From the NCBI GenBank assembly GCA_027486405.1, contig JAIXPD010000088.1, positions 1 to 39,146 on the forward strand: 39,146 nucleotides of DNA. The letters run 5' to 3'. The first letter of the stretch is position 1. Each line of letters starts with the position of its first letter. The notes under the pieces are model-generated. The model did no database searches. It was not told the DNA's origin and saw only the letters and a program-made list of their open reading frames with translations. Position numbers and translations under genes: made by a program. Source of the DNA: Azospirillum sp. (GTDB lineage: Bacteria > Pseudomonadota > Alphaproteobacteria > Azospirillales > Azospirillaceae). Positions 24,034 to 31,982 of the stretch are shown in pieces.

Positions 24034-24160
24034 GAAAAAACAAAGAACAAAAACAAAGCCTAAAAAGAAAAGCCAGGAGAGGAAACGCCCGGCCCCCGCC
24101 CGTCTCGCACCGGGCGGGGGCATGGCAACCGCAAAAGCCCGTTCGCCGGATCAACCGGCG
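24034..24160 (+). other. pccA-mcm intergenic region with A-rich tract and GC hairpin
   Basis: The 194-nt gap opens with an almost uracil-free A-rich tract (about 24033-24070). A strong hairpin follows: GCCCCCGCCCG (24092-24102) and CGGGCGGGGGC (24111-24121), an 11-bp stem with 8-nt loop. A smaller one is CGCCGG-N5-CCGGCG (24144-24160). No U-tract follows, so a full terminator is unlikely. RNA processing or differential stability between pccBA and mcm is possible. Confidence 0.6.
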
Positions 24161-24227
24161 GCGGGAACCGGGTGGACCGGGGGATGGACGCCCCGCCCGC
24201 CCGCCGATCACGGACAGGAGAGCGTCG

Positions 24228-26381
24228 ATGACCGAGTTCCCAAAGAAGAGCCTCGCCGATTGGGACAAGCTGGCCGCCAAGGATCTCGGCGCCGACGCCG
24301 ACCCGTCCACGCTGGTGTGGAAGACGCCCGAGGGACTGGACGTCAAAGCGCTCTACACCGCCGCCGATCTGGAAGGGTTGGAACTGGAAACCATTCCCGG
24401 CTTCCCGCCCTTCACGCGCGGCCCCCGCGCGACGATGTACGCGGTGAAGCCCTGGACCATCCGGCAATACGCCGGTTTTTCGACCGCCGAGGCCAGCAAC
24501 GCCTTTTACAAGGCCAATCTGAAGGCCGGGCAGATGGGCCTGTCGGTCGCCTTCGATCTGGCGACCCATCGCGGCTATGACAGCGATCACCCGCGCGTCG
24601 TCGGCGACGTCGGCAAGGCGGGCGTCGCCATCGATTCGGTGGAGGACATGAAGATCCTGTTCGCCGACATCCCGCTGGACAAGATGTCGGTGTCGATGAC
24701 GATGAACGGCGCGGTTTTGCCGATCCTCGCCGGTTACATCGTCGCCGCCGAAGAACAGGGCGTGCCGCAGGAGAAGCTGAGCGGAACCATCCAGAACGAC
24801 ATCCTCAAGGAGTTCATGGTCCGCAACACCTACATCTACCCGCCCGAACCCTCGATGCGGATCATCGCCGACATCATCGAGTACACCTCCCAGCACATGC
24901 CGAAATTCAACTCGATCTCGATTTCCGGCTATCACATGCAGGAAGCCGGGGCGACGGCGGTGCAGGAGCTGGCCTTCACCATCGCCGACGGGCTGGAATA
25001 TGTCCGCGCGGCGATGTCCAAGGGCCTGCCGGTGGACAAATTCGCCCCGCGCCTGTCCTTCTTCTTCTCCATCGGCATGAATTTCTTCATGGAGATCGCC
25101 AAGCTGCGCGCCGCGCGGCTGCTGTGGTCCAGCCTGATGCAGCAGAAATTCGCGCCGAAGGACGCCCGCTCGCTGGCGCTGCGCACCCATTGCCAGACCT
25201 CGGGCGTCAGCCTGACCGAACAGGATCCCTACAACAACGTCATCCGCACGACGGTGGAGGCGATGGCGGCGGTGCTGGGCGGCACGCAATCGCTGCACAC
25301 CAACGCCTTTGACGAGGCGCTGGGCCTGCCGACCGCCACGTCGGCCCGCATCGCCCGCAACACCCAGTTGGTGATCGCCGAGGAAACCGGCGTGACCAAG
25401 GTCGTCGATCCGCTGGGTGGCTCCTACTACGTCGAGCACCTCACCCACAGCCTCGCCAAGGCGGCGCTGGAGCTGATCGAGCGGGTCGAGGAGATGGGGG
25501 GCATGACCAAGGCCGTGGAAAGCGGCATGCCCAAGCTGCTGATCGAGGAGGCCGCCGCCCGCCGTCAGGCCGCCATCGACCGGGGCGAGGAGGTCATCGT
25601 CGGCGTCAACAAGTACCGCCCGGAAAACCCCGACAGCGTCGATGTGCTGGACATCGACAACACCGCCGTGCGCGAGTCCCAGATCGCCCGGCTGAAGACG
25701 ATCCGCGCCAGCCGCGACGAGGCCGCCTGCCGCGCCGCGCTCGACGCGCTGACGCAAGCCGCGACGGACAAGTCGGGCAATCTGCTGGCCTTGGCCGTGG
25801 TCGCCACCCGCGCCCGCGCCACCGTCGGCGAAATCTCCGACGCGCTGGAAAAGGCCTTCACCCGCCATGTGGCGGTGATCCGGTCGGTGTCGGGCGTCTA
25901 CGGCTCGGCCTATGACGGCGACGCCGGGTTCAAGAAGATTCAGGAGGACGTCGCCGCCTTCGCCGCCGAGGAAGGCCGCCGCCCGCGCATCCTGGTCGTC
26001 AAGATGGGCCAGGACGGCCACGACCGGGGAGCCAAGGTGATCGCCACCAGCTTCGCCGACATCGGTTTCGACGTGGACATCGGCCCGCTGTTCCAAACCC
26101 CGGACGAGGCGGCGCGCCAGGCGGTGGAAAACGACGTGCACGTCATCGGCGTGTCGAGCCAGGCCGCCGGTCACAAGACCCTGGTTCCGCAACTGGTGGA
26201 CGAGCTGCGCCGCCAGGGAGCCGGGGACATTCTGGTCGTCTGCGGCGGCGTCATCCCGCCCCAGGATTACGATTACCTCTACAAGGCGGGGGCGTCGGCC
26301 ATCTACGGGCCGGGAACCAACATCCCCAAGGCGGCGGCGGAAATCCTGGAGATCCTGCGCAAGAAGAAGCGGGCGGCGTAA
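24228..26381 (+). CDS. scpA: Methylmalonyl-CoA mutase (B12-dependent)
   Basis: The enzyme isomerises (R)-methylmalonyl-CoA to succinyl-CoA, completing entry of propionyl-CoA into the TCA cycle. This is the single-chain 717-residue form. The N-terminal TIM barrel has the substrate-channel motif RGPRATMYAVKPWTIRQYAG, then AFDLATHRGYDSDH, and HCQTSGVSLTEQDPYNN. The C-terminal cobalamin domain carries VKMGQDGHDRGAKVIA, with H598 as lower cobalt ligand, VSSQAAGHKT, and VCGGVIPPQDYDYL. GGAG precedes the ATG. Neither epimerase nor the MeaB chaperone gene is nearby. It is on the pccBA strand and is probably the last gene of that operon. Confidence 0.96.
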   Translation: MTEFPKKSLADWDKLAAKDLGADADPSTLVWKTPEGLDVKALYTAADLEGLELETIPGFPPFTRGPRATMYAVKPWTIRQYAGFSTAEASNAFYKANLKAGQMGLSVAFDLATHRGYDSDHPRVVGDVGKAGVAIDSVEDMKILFADIPLDKMSVSMTMNGAVLPILAGYIVAAEEQGVPQEKLSGTIQNDILKEFMVRNTYIYPPEPSMRIIADIIEYTSQHMPKFNSISISGYHMQEAGATAVQELAFTIADGLEYVRAAMSKGLPVDKFAPRLSFFFSIGMNFFMEIAKLRAARLLWSSLMQQKFAPKDARSLALRTHCQTSGVSLTEQDPYNNVIRTTVEAMAAVLGGTQSLHTNAFDEALGLPTATSARIARNTQLVIAEETGVTKVVDPLGGSYYVEHLTHSLAKAALELIERVEEMGGMTKAVESGMPKLLIEEAAARRQAAIDRGEEVIVGVNKYRPENPDSVDVLDIDNTAVRESQIARLKTIRASRDEAACRAALDALTQAATDKSGNLLALAVVATRARATVGEISDALEKAFTRHVAVIRSVSGVYGSAYDGDAGFKKIQEDVAAFAAEEGRRPRILVVKMGQDGHDRGAKVIATSFADIGFDVDIGPLFQTPDEAARQAVENDVHVIGVSSQAAGHKTLVPQLVDELRRQGAGDILVVCGGVIPPQDYDYLYKAGASAIYGPGTNIPKAAAEILEILRKKKRAA

Positions 26382-26471
26382 CACCCGCGCGGTCTCGTGG
26401 TTCCACGCTCTGGACGCCGTTCGGCTCATGCGCCATACTTCCCACACAGCACGCTGTTGGAGAGGGTGGCC

Positions 26472-26669
26472 ATGAGCCGTTTTGCCGTTCATCGCGCCAC
26501 CCCGCGCACCGGGGCGGACACGCCGGTCACGACGACGGCCAGCAAGACAACACGCGCGACCGACGCCGAGATCCGGCAATGGGTCGAGGACAACCGCGAC
26601 GCGTTTGCGGCCTACGACGCCTATATTGACGCCAACGGCTTGTTTGGTGATGGGAAGCGGCTTTTTTGA
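26472..26669 (+). CDS. ccdA: CcdA-type antitoxin
   Basis: This 65-residue antitoxin neutralises the adjacent CcdB toxin and normally represses its own operon. The N-terminal DNA-binding half is short and not clearly a ribbon-helix-helix by eye. The C-terminus is characteristic: IRQWVEDNRDAFAAYDAY, then IDANGLFGDGKRLF, the toxin-binding tail seen across CcdA proteins. A purine-rich GGAGAGGG sequence precedes the ATG. The last base pair of its stop region overlaps the ccdB start (TGATG), ensuring coupled translation. It follows mcm by 90 nt and is probably transcribed separately. Confidence 0.85.
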   Translation: MSRFAVHRATPRTGADTPVTTTASKTTRATDAEIRQWVEDNRDAFAAYDAYIDANGLFGDGKRLF

Positions 26670-26989
26670 TGCGTTTCCTGGATGTGTGTCGCAACCCAGA
26701 AGCGGCAAGCCGCCGTGACCACCCGGTCCCTTATCTGCTGATCGTCCAGGGCGATTATGTCGAGGTGAGCCGCTCCAAGCTGGTGGTTCCCTTGGTTCGT
26801 CGGACAACCGCGCCAAAGCCGATTCGCGATGTGATGCCCGTTGTCACCGTCGCGGATGAGGCGTTTGTGGCCATGACGCCGGACATGGCGGCGGTTTCTG
26901 TGACCAACATTGGTCCGGTGGTGGCGTCTCTGGTCAGCGCCCACGCCGACATCCGCCGCGCCATCGATGTGCTGACGGGCGACTTTTGA
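26669..26989 (+). CDS. ccdB: CcdB-type toxin
   Basis: CcdB toxins poison DNA gyrase. The 106-residue product follows the family pattern: MRFLDVCRNP, then YLLIVQGDYVEVSRSKLVVPLVRR, read in two parts here, the core MPVVTVADEAFVAMTPDMAAVSV, and the C-terminal helix HADIRRAIDVL. The F-plasmid toxin ends in Trp-Gly-Ile, residues needed for gyrase poisoning; this one ends LTGDF, so potency or target may differ. ATG at 26669 overlaps the antitoxin stop; a TTG immediately upstream (26666) is a less likely start. Its own stop overlaps the start of the next gene. Confidence 0.85.
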   Translation: MRFLDVCRNPEAASRRDHPVPYLLIVQGDYVEVSRSKLVVPLVRRTTAPKPIRDVMPVVTVADEAFVAMTPDMAAVSVTNIGPVVASLVSAHADIRRAIDVLTGDF

Positions 26990-27678
26990 CCGTCGCCGCC
27001 GAAACCGACCTGTACGATCCGGTGAAAGCCTTCCTGGAAGGGCAGGGCTACGCGGTGAAGGGCGAGATCAAGGGCTGCGATCTGGTCGGCGTGCGCGGCG
27101 ACGAACCGCCGGTGATCGTGGAGTTGAAAAAGCGCTTCACCTTGGATCTGCTGCTTCAGGGGGTGGACCGGCTGGCGATGACCGACCGGGTCTATCTGGC
27201 CGTGCCGTCGCCGGGGCGGCGGGCGAGCGGGCCATCGCCGCTGGATTCGGGGGTCAAAAAGCTGTGCCGCCGCCTGGGCCTTGGCTTGATGATCGTCGAT
27301 CCGGCCTTGGCGGAGGGCCACCGCGTCACCGTGCTGCTCGATCCCGTTCCCTACACACCCCGCAAGGACGGCAAGCGGACCAAGCGCCTGTTGGGCGAAC
27401 ACGCGCGCCGGGTCGGCGACCCCAACCGGGGCGGTTCCACCCGCGTGCCGATCATCACCGCCTACCGCCAGGACGCGATTCGCTGCGCCCGCCTGCTGCG
27501 CGATGGACCGCAGACGGTCGCCGCCCTGCGCGCCGCCGGTGCGCCCAAAGATGTGGCCGCCCTGCTGCAACGCGACGTCTATGGCTGGTTCGAGCGGGTG
27601 GCGCGTGGAACCTACCAACTCACCCCCGCCGGGCGGACGGGGCTGGACACCTTCGGCCCGGCGCTGCACGACGCGTGA
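26986..27678 (+). CDS. DUF2161 (COG5482) PD-(D/E)XK-like protein
   Basis: This 230-residue protein matches the alphaproteobacterial DUF2161 family. It has the opening ETDLYDPVKAFLEGQGY, a nuclease-like core with D32 (KGCDLVGVRG) and E46-x-K48 (VIVELKKRF), then MTDRVYLAVPSPG. The later blocks RRVGDPNRGGSTRVPIITAYRQDAIRCA (in pieces) and YGWFERVARGTYQLTPAG form a C-terminal winged-helix-like segment. The family's biochemical function is unproven; DNA or RNA cleavage is a fold-based inference. Start is TTG at 26986 overlapping the ccdB stop, so it is translationally coupled to the toxin-antitoxin pair. That arrangement could be functional or chance. Confidence 0.82.
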   Translation: MTVAAETDLYDPVKAFLEGQGYAVKGEIKGCDLVGVRGDEPPVIVELKKRFTLDLLLQGVDRLAMTDRVYLAVPSPGRRASGPSPLDSGVKKLCRRLGLGLMIVDPALAEGHRVTVLLDPVPYTPRKDGKRTKRLLGEHARRVGDPNRGGSTRVPIITAYRQDAIRCARLLRDGPQTVAALRAAGAPKDVAALLQRDVYGWFERVARGTYQLTPAGRTGLDTFGPALHDA

Positions 27679-27745
27679 CGCCACCCGGTGGCCCGCCTAT
27701 CATTCCAACACACCCGCACAGAGTGATGAAAGGGAGCGCCCCGCG

Positions 27746-28309
27746 ATGCCGATGGTCGAGGTCACGGAATTTCCCACCCTGCACACCGACCGGCTGTTGC
27801 TGCGCGCGGTGACGCTGGACGATGCCGAGCCGTTCCGCGCGTTGCTCGCCACACCGGGGGTGGTCGATCATTCCAACTGGCCCAACGACCCGACGCCGGA
27901 GCAAGGCCGCGACTTCGCCCGCATGATGGCGGACGCGCTGCCGCGCGGCATGGGCTGTTCCTGGATCATCGAGGAGCGGCAAACGGCGGCCTTTCTCGGC
28001 TCCATCCGCTTCAACTACTTCATGCGCGACTGGAGTTGCGCCGGGGTCGGCTACGAAATCCATCCCGACTGTTGGGGCCGGGGCGTGATGACGGAGGCGT
28101 TGCGCGCCGTGGTCGCGTGCGGTCACGACACCTTCGGCCTGCATCGGATGGAGGCCTGGACCCTGGCCGGGAATGGCGCGTCGGATCGGGTGCTGGAAAA
28201 GGCCGGGTTCCGTTATGAAGGGACCACGCGCGGGCGCGGCTGGTTCAAGGGAGCCTACCACGACGCCCGTTGGTTCGGCCGTGTCCAAGGGGATCCCATC
28301 GCCCCGTAA
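27746..28309 (+). CDS. GNAT-family N-acetyltransferase (RimJ/RimL-like)
   Basis: This 187-residue enzyme should transfer acetyl from acetyl-CoA to an amine, either a protein N-terminus or a small molecule. It opens with LHTDRLLLRAVTLDDAEPFRAL, the RimJ/RimL signature. A central VGYEIHPDCWGRGVMTEALRAV carries the CoA pyrophosphate-binding loop (GRG-M-EA) read in part here, and near the end come GASDRVLEKAGFRYEG and GAYHDARWFG. AGGGAG precedes ATG 27746. It lies 67 nt after the DUF2161 gene. The natural substrate is not identifiable. Confidence 0.88.
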   Translation: MPMVEVTEFPTLHTDRLLLRAVTLDDAEPFRALLATPGVVDHSNWPNDPTPEQGRDFARMMADALPRGMGCSWIIEERQTAAFLGSIRFNYFMRDWSCAGVGYEIHPDCWGRGVMTEALRAVVACGHDTFGLHRMEAWTLAGNGASDRVLEKAGFRYEGTTRGRGWFKGAYHDARWFGRVQGDPIAP

Positions 28310-28353
28310 CCCGCTGCCCCTTACGCGTCCCACCCCTGCCCGGAGCCGCGCCC

Positions 28354-28980
28354 ATGTCCGATTACATCAGCAACCTCGTGATCTTCTTCGTCGTGGTCGA
28401 TCCGCCCGGTCTGGTCCCGCTCTTCATCGCCCTGACGCGCGGGTTCGAGGCGCGGCAAAAGCGGATAATCGCGGTGCGCGGGACCGCCATCGCCTTTGTC
28501 GTCCTGGTCTTCTTCGCCTATTTCGGCAAGCTGGTCCTGGAAACCCTGACCATCAGCATGCCCGCCTTCCGCATCGCCGGTGGCGCGCTGCTGTTCTGGA
28601 TCGCCTTTGAAATGCTGTTCGGCAAACGGTCCGACCGCAAGGGCCGCGACACCGACGACGCGCTGACCGACGAGGACGCCCATGATCTGGCGGTCTTTCC
28701 CTTGGCGGTTCCGCTGATCGCCGGGCCGGGGGCGATCACCTCCATCCTGCTGCTGATGGACCGCTCGGGCGCGACCATGGCCGGGCAGATCGGCGTGTTG
28801 GGGGCGGCGGCCACGGTGATTGGTGGCGTCACGCTGATTCTGTTGGGGGCCGACGTGGTGCGGCGGATGCTGGGCCGCACGGTGATCCAAACCGTCAGCC
28901 GGGTGCTGGGCATCGTGCTGGCCGCGCTCGCCGCGCAAACCATCCTGTCCGGCATCACCAGCGTCTACCCGCCCCATTGA
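28354..28980 (+). CDS. MarC-family (UPF0056) inner-membrane protein
   Basis: This 208-residue protein has six membrane segments. The family-defining motifs are VVDPPGLVPLFIALT in helix 1 and AVPLIAGPGAITSILLLM in helix 4, pseudo-symmetric halves typical of MarC. A charged loop (FGKRSDRKGRDTDDALTDED) separates them. Function is poorly known; some relatives are called neutral amino acid transporters, but the antibiotic-resistance link of the founding member has been withdrawn. GGAG lies about 8 nt before ATG. It follows the GNAT gene by 44 nt on the same strand. Confidence 0.9.
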   Translation: MSDYISNLVIFFVVVDPPGLVPLFIALTRGFEARQKRIIAVRGTAIAFVVLVFFAYFGKLVLETLTISMPAFRIAGGALLFWIAFEMLFGKRSDRKGRDTDDALTDEDAHDLAVFPLAVPLIAGPGAITSILLLMDRSGATMAGQIGVLGAAATVIGGVTLILLGADVVRRMLGRTVIQTVSRVLGIVLAALAAQTILSGITSVYPPH

Positions 28981-29028
28981 GTCCGCCCTGCTGAGTCCGC
29001 CCCACGGAGTCCATCAGGCAGGGAAGGG

Positions 29029-29058
29029 TTGAGCGCTCCCCATCTCCTGTCCTACAAA
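29029..29058 (+). promoter_or_regulatory. Possible promoter before the 228-aa unknown gene
   Basis: TTGAGC (29029-29034) and TACAAA (29053-29058) are spaced 18 nt in the 115-nt gap after the MarC gene. The same gap begins with a 14-bp-period direct repeat of TGAGTCCGCCC (28978-28988 and 28992-29002), the first copy containing the MarC stop. Confidence 0.33.
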
Positions 29059-29095
29059 CAGGCCCCGAACCGCGCGACCAAGGGGACCCGACGCC

Positions 29096-29782
29096 ATGGA
29101 CACCGACATCAGCTTTGCCGAGGCGCTGCTGCGCCGGGGGGCCGATCTGTTGCAGGAAATGGCACAGGATTCCACCCAGGCGGGGGCAGGGCAGGGCGCG
29201 GACACCGACCCGCTCGCCCATCTCGTCCGACTGTTGGCGACGGCGGCGGCCACCGACGCGCCGTTGGTGGTGATGACGGAAGGGGGCCACGCCGACCTGT
29301 TCGACGCCGCCGCCCGCCAGACCGCCGTTCCGTTGACCGATCGGGTGCGTTCGCTCGCCGCCGCGCGGCAAATCGAACGGGCCACCCTGTACGAGTTCGA
29401 CGGCCATGGCCCCTTGACCGGCAACCGCATCGTCGCCGCGCTGATCCGCCCGGAGGACCGCAAGGACCTGCTGGACGTTTATGTGGCGATTGGGCGGTTG
29501 CGCGGCGGTGCGGCGCAATTGACGGTGGCTCCGGCCCGGCTGCGCTTTGACGCCGCCGCCCTGGCGCAAACCCTGTCCCTGTTGGGCGACGCCGCCAGCC
29601 GCAGCACCAACGCCGCCAACGCCGCCTTGGCCCACGCCGCGACCATCCTCCCCCTGCCGGGGCATGAGGATGGCGGCATGCCCGCACCGCTGCTGGATCT
29701 GTACTGGCAAGGCTTGACCTTGGCGACCGTGCGCGCCGACCGTGACCAACTGGCCAACGCCGAACCCCAGGGCCGGGCCTGA
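29096..29782 (+). CDS. Hypothetical protein, 228 aa
   Basis: I do not recognise a family. It is soluble, with no signal peptide or clear membrane helix. The N-terminal half is helical and acidic (SFAEALLRRGADLLQEMAQDS). A central segment LYEFDGHGPLTGNRIVAALI could be a strand-turn-helix unit, followed by RPEDRKDLLDVYVAIGRLRG. The C-terminal third is Ala-rich helix (ASRSTNAANAALAHAATIL), ending in LLDLYWQGLTLATVRADRDQ. GGGGACC upstream of ATG is a weak ribosome site. It is convergent with the TetR gene, separated by 4 nt. Confidence 0.7.
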   Translation: MDTDISFAEALLRRGADLLQEMAQDSTQAGAGQGADTDPLAHLVRLLATAAATDAPLVVMTEGGHADLFDAAARQTAVPLTDRVRSLAAARQIERATLYEFDGHGPLTGNRIVAALIRPEDRKDLLDVYVAIGRLRGGAAQLTVAPARLRFDAAALAQTLSLLGDAASRSTNAANAALAHAATILPLPGHEDGGMPAPLLDLYWQGLTLATVRADRDQLANAEPQGRA

Positions 29783-29786
29783 GCGG

Positions 29787-30359
29787 CTATTCCGGGACGC
29801 CGCAGCGCCGCCGCAGCCGATTCAGCACACGGGCGAACAGGGCCGGATCGTCGGTCGCCCGCGCCGTCACCAGGGCACCCTGGATTCCCGCCACCACCTC
29901 CTCGGCGATGCCGTGCGCGTCGGCGGGGTCGTGACCGCATTGGGCCAGGGCGTGCGCCAACCCATCGATCCAACGCTGGAAATAGCCCTGGATTCGGTCG
30001 GCGAAGGGATCGCGCACATCGCCCAGCGCGAAGACACCAACCAGACACATCCGGCGGCCCGACCGGAAATAGGCGTCCACCACCGTGACCATCGCCGCCA
30101 CGGCGTCCACCGCGCCCGCCCGGTCCGTCACCGCGAACAGCGGCGTGAAGAGGTTGGTTTCAAACCACTCCTCGACGTTGGTCAGCACCGCCGCCGCCAT
30201 CTCCTCCTTGCCACCGGGGAAGAAGTTGTACAGGCTGCCTTTGCCCAGGCCGGTGGCCTTGGCGATCACCGCCAGACTGGCCCCTTCATAGCCATGGCGG
30301 CGGAAGAGTTCGCCCAGCACGGGCAGGACGTCGGCGCGTTGGGCGATGGTGCGGGGCAT
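29787..30359 (-). CDS. TetR-family transcriptional regulator
   Basis: This 190-residue repressor has an N-terminal TetR helix-turn-helix (residues about 5-50: ADVLPVLGELFRRHGYEGASL, then AVIAKATGLGKGSLYNFFPGGKEEM, read in two parts). The rest is the all-helical ligand and dimer domain, with ADRIQGYFQRWIDGLAHAL and AEEVVAGIQGALVTARATDDPALF, a pattern of the AcrR/YxaF-like group. Its ATG overlaps the stop of the upstream HPP gene (ATGA), so it is translated with it. An inverted repeat before the HPP gene is a likely operator, implying negative autoregulation. Ligand unknown. Confidence 0.9.
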   Translation of the reverse strand: MPRTIAQRADVLPVLGELFRRHGYEGASLAVIAKATGLGKGSLYNFFPGGKEEMAAAVLTNVEEWFETNLFTPLFAVTDRAGAVDAVAAMVTVVDAYFRSGRRMCLVGVFALGDVRDPFADRIQGYFQRWIDGLAHALAQCGHDPADAHGIAEEVVAGIQGALVTARATDDPALFARVLNRLRRRCGVPE

Positions 30360-30847
30360 CACGCGGGCTTCAGCGGGTAGGGGGTGTTGGTCAAGCGGTG
30401 GTACAGCACGGCGGTCATCACCATGCTGACCGATCCGGCCAGAACCGGCGTCACCAGATACGCGAAACCGGGATCGGCGGCAAACACCACGATGGGATCG
30501 GCCCCGGCGGGCGGATGCGTCACACGGAACAGCGCCATCAGCGCCACCGCCGCCCCCACCGCGAGCGCCACCGCCCACCATTCGTTCGGCAAAGCCACCC
30601 GCAGCAACAGCGCCACCAGGGTGGACAGGACATGGCCGCCCACCACATGCATCGGCTGCGACAACGGGCTGTTCGGCACGGAAAACAGCAGGACGCAACT
30701 CGCGCCAAAGGGGGCGATCAGCAGCGGCGTGCCCACGTGAAGGCTCAAACCGCCCACCAGCCCAACGGCAAGGATCGCGCCCAGCCCGGCCAACAGACAG
30801 CGCAGCGGCGACGGGGTGGGCAGGTGCGGCAGCAGGTAATGGCGCAT
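30359..30847 (-). CDS. HPP-family membrane protein
   Basis: This 162-residue protein has four predicted membrane segments and the eponymous motif THPPAGADPIVVF (around residues 110-122). The early block HVGTPLLIAPFGASCVLLFSVP is also conserved in the family. Some HPP proteins transport nitrite across chloroplast or cyanobacterial membranes; the bacterial role is not settled. ATG at 30847 has AAGG 8 nt upstream; an in-frame upstream ATG (30913) would read through the operator-like repeat and is rejected. It is the first gene of a two-gene operon with the TetR repressor. Confidence 0.87.
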   Translation of the reverse strand: MRHYLLPHLPTPSPLRCLLAGLGAILAVGLVGGLSLHVGTPLLIAPFGASCVLLFSVPNSPLSQPMHVVGGHVLSTLVALLLRVALPNEWWAVALAVGAAVALMALFRVTHPPAGADPIVVFAADPGFAYLVTPVLAGSVSMVMTAVLYHRLTNTPYPLKPA

Positions 30848-30851
30848 TGTT

Positions 30852-30886
30852 TGTACCTTTTGTTCCGATATTGACCAAACGGTACA
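30852..30886. promoter_or_regulatory. Likely TetR operator upstream of the HPP gene
   Basis: TGTACCTTTTG (30852-30862) and CAAACGGTACA (30876-30886) form an 11-bp inverted repeat with one mismatch and a 13-nt centre. It starts 5 nt from the HPP start codon and overlaps its ribosome site, so binding would block the promoter or leader. Confidence 0.6.
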
Positions 30887-30968
30887 GACTGGAACCGACA
30901 CCGTCAAGCCCATGCGCGCCGTGGGTGAAGGGCAGGGCAGGGCGGAACAGGGAAAGCGGGGGGAAACC

Positions 30969-31961
30969 CTACGCGCCGCTTTTGCGGAACACCGACGGGG
31001 TCAGGCCCCGGCGCTCCTTGAACGCGCGGACAAAATGCGAGGAATCGCAGAATCCAGCGGCGGCGGCGATGTCCGTCACCGACTGGTCGGTGCTGCTCAA
31101 CAGAAACTCGGCGTGTTCCAACCGGATGATCTTGTAGGCTTCGGCCGGGGTCATGCCGAGCGCGCTGTGGGTGTGGCGCTCCAACTGGCGGCGGGCCACA
31201 CCCAGGCGGCGCGCCAGTTCGGCGATGGACAGCGGCGCGTCGATGTTCTGCTGCATCAGCAACAGCGCCTTTTTCACGATCCCATCGGTGGTGGTGAGGT
31301 CGATCGGGATGCCGGGCTGTGGCTTTTCGGCGCGCAAGGCGTCGTCGATGATCATGATGTGCAGGCTCTTGCGCGCCTGCGCCCGCCCGACATGCTTTTC
31401 CACCAGATGCGCGGCCAGATGGGCGGAACTGGTCCCGCCGGAACAGGTCAACCGATCCCGGTCCACGATGAAAATCTGGTCGGACACCGGGGTCAGGCCG
31501 CTGAATTGCTCCAGAAAATCAGCGTGGTGAAACCAACTGACGCAGCAGCGGTAGCCGTCCATCAGGCCCGCCCGTTGCAGAATGAACGCCCCGGTGCACA
31601 CGCCCACCAACGGCACGCGCGCCGCCGCCGCGCGGTGCAGATACGCGGTGTGTTCGGGGCTGAGGGCCGGGGCCTCGTCGATCAGGCCGCCGACCACGAC
31701 GATGTAGGTGAATTTGGCCGGTTCCCCCAACCGTTCCGTCGGCTGCACCAGCACGCCGCAACTCGACGCCACCGGGCGCATCGTGTCGGACAGAACGGTC
31801 CAATCGCACAGGATCGGACGGCTGCGGTCGCCCTCATCCGCCGCCAGGCGCAGCACATCGACGAAATTGGCGAAGGCCCCCAGCGTGAAACGGTGGGCAA
31901 GAATGAAACCGACCGACAGGCGCGAGGATCCGCGCCCCGGCGGGCGGCTGATGCGATCCAT
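30969..31961 (-). CDS. GlxA-family AraC-type regulator (DJ-1/PfpI + AraC)
   Basis: This 330-residue regulator has an N-terminal DJ-1/PfpI-like ligand domain (about 15-190: LSVGFILAHRFTLGAFANFVDVLRLA in part, then YIVVVGG and VGVCTGAFILQRAGLMDG with the nucleophile-elbow Cys). The C-terminal AraC domain (about 225-325) shows LSIAELARRLGVARRQLERH and VTDIAAAAGFCDSSHFVRAF. The group includes GbdR, CdhR and SouR, regulators of glycine betaine, carnitine and sarcosine catabolism; SouR-type targets include glyA. It is divergent from glyA, so a one-carbon/glycine role is a reasonable inference. An in-frame ORF continues far upstream, but that part is antisense to glyA. Confidence 0.88.
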   Translation of the reverse strand: MDRISRPPGRGSSRLSVGFILAHRFTLGAFANFVDVLRLAADEGDRSRPILCDWTVLSDTMRPVASSCGVLVQPTERLGEPAKFTYIVVVGGLIDEAPALSPEHTAYLHRAAAARVPLVGVCTGAFILQRAGLMDGYRCCVSWFHHADFLEQFSGLTPVSDQIFIVDRDRLTCSGGTSSAHLAAHLVEKHVGRAQARKSLHIMIIDDALRAEKPQPGIPIDLTTTDGIVKKALLLMQQNIDAPLSIAELARRLGVARRQLERHTHSALGMTPAEAYKIIRLEHAEFLLSSTDQSVTDIAAAAGFCDSSHFVRAFKERRGLTPSVFRKSGA

Positions 31962-31982
31962 GCGGCGGGGTCCCCCCTTGTT

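Noticed and set aside
24122..24580. Alternative ORF starting right after the GC hairpin
   Set aside because: It is out of frame with mcm, overlaps it, and becomes Arg-rich low complexity.
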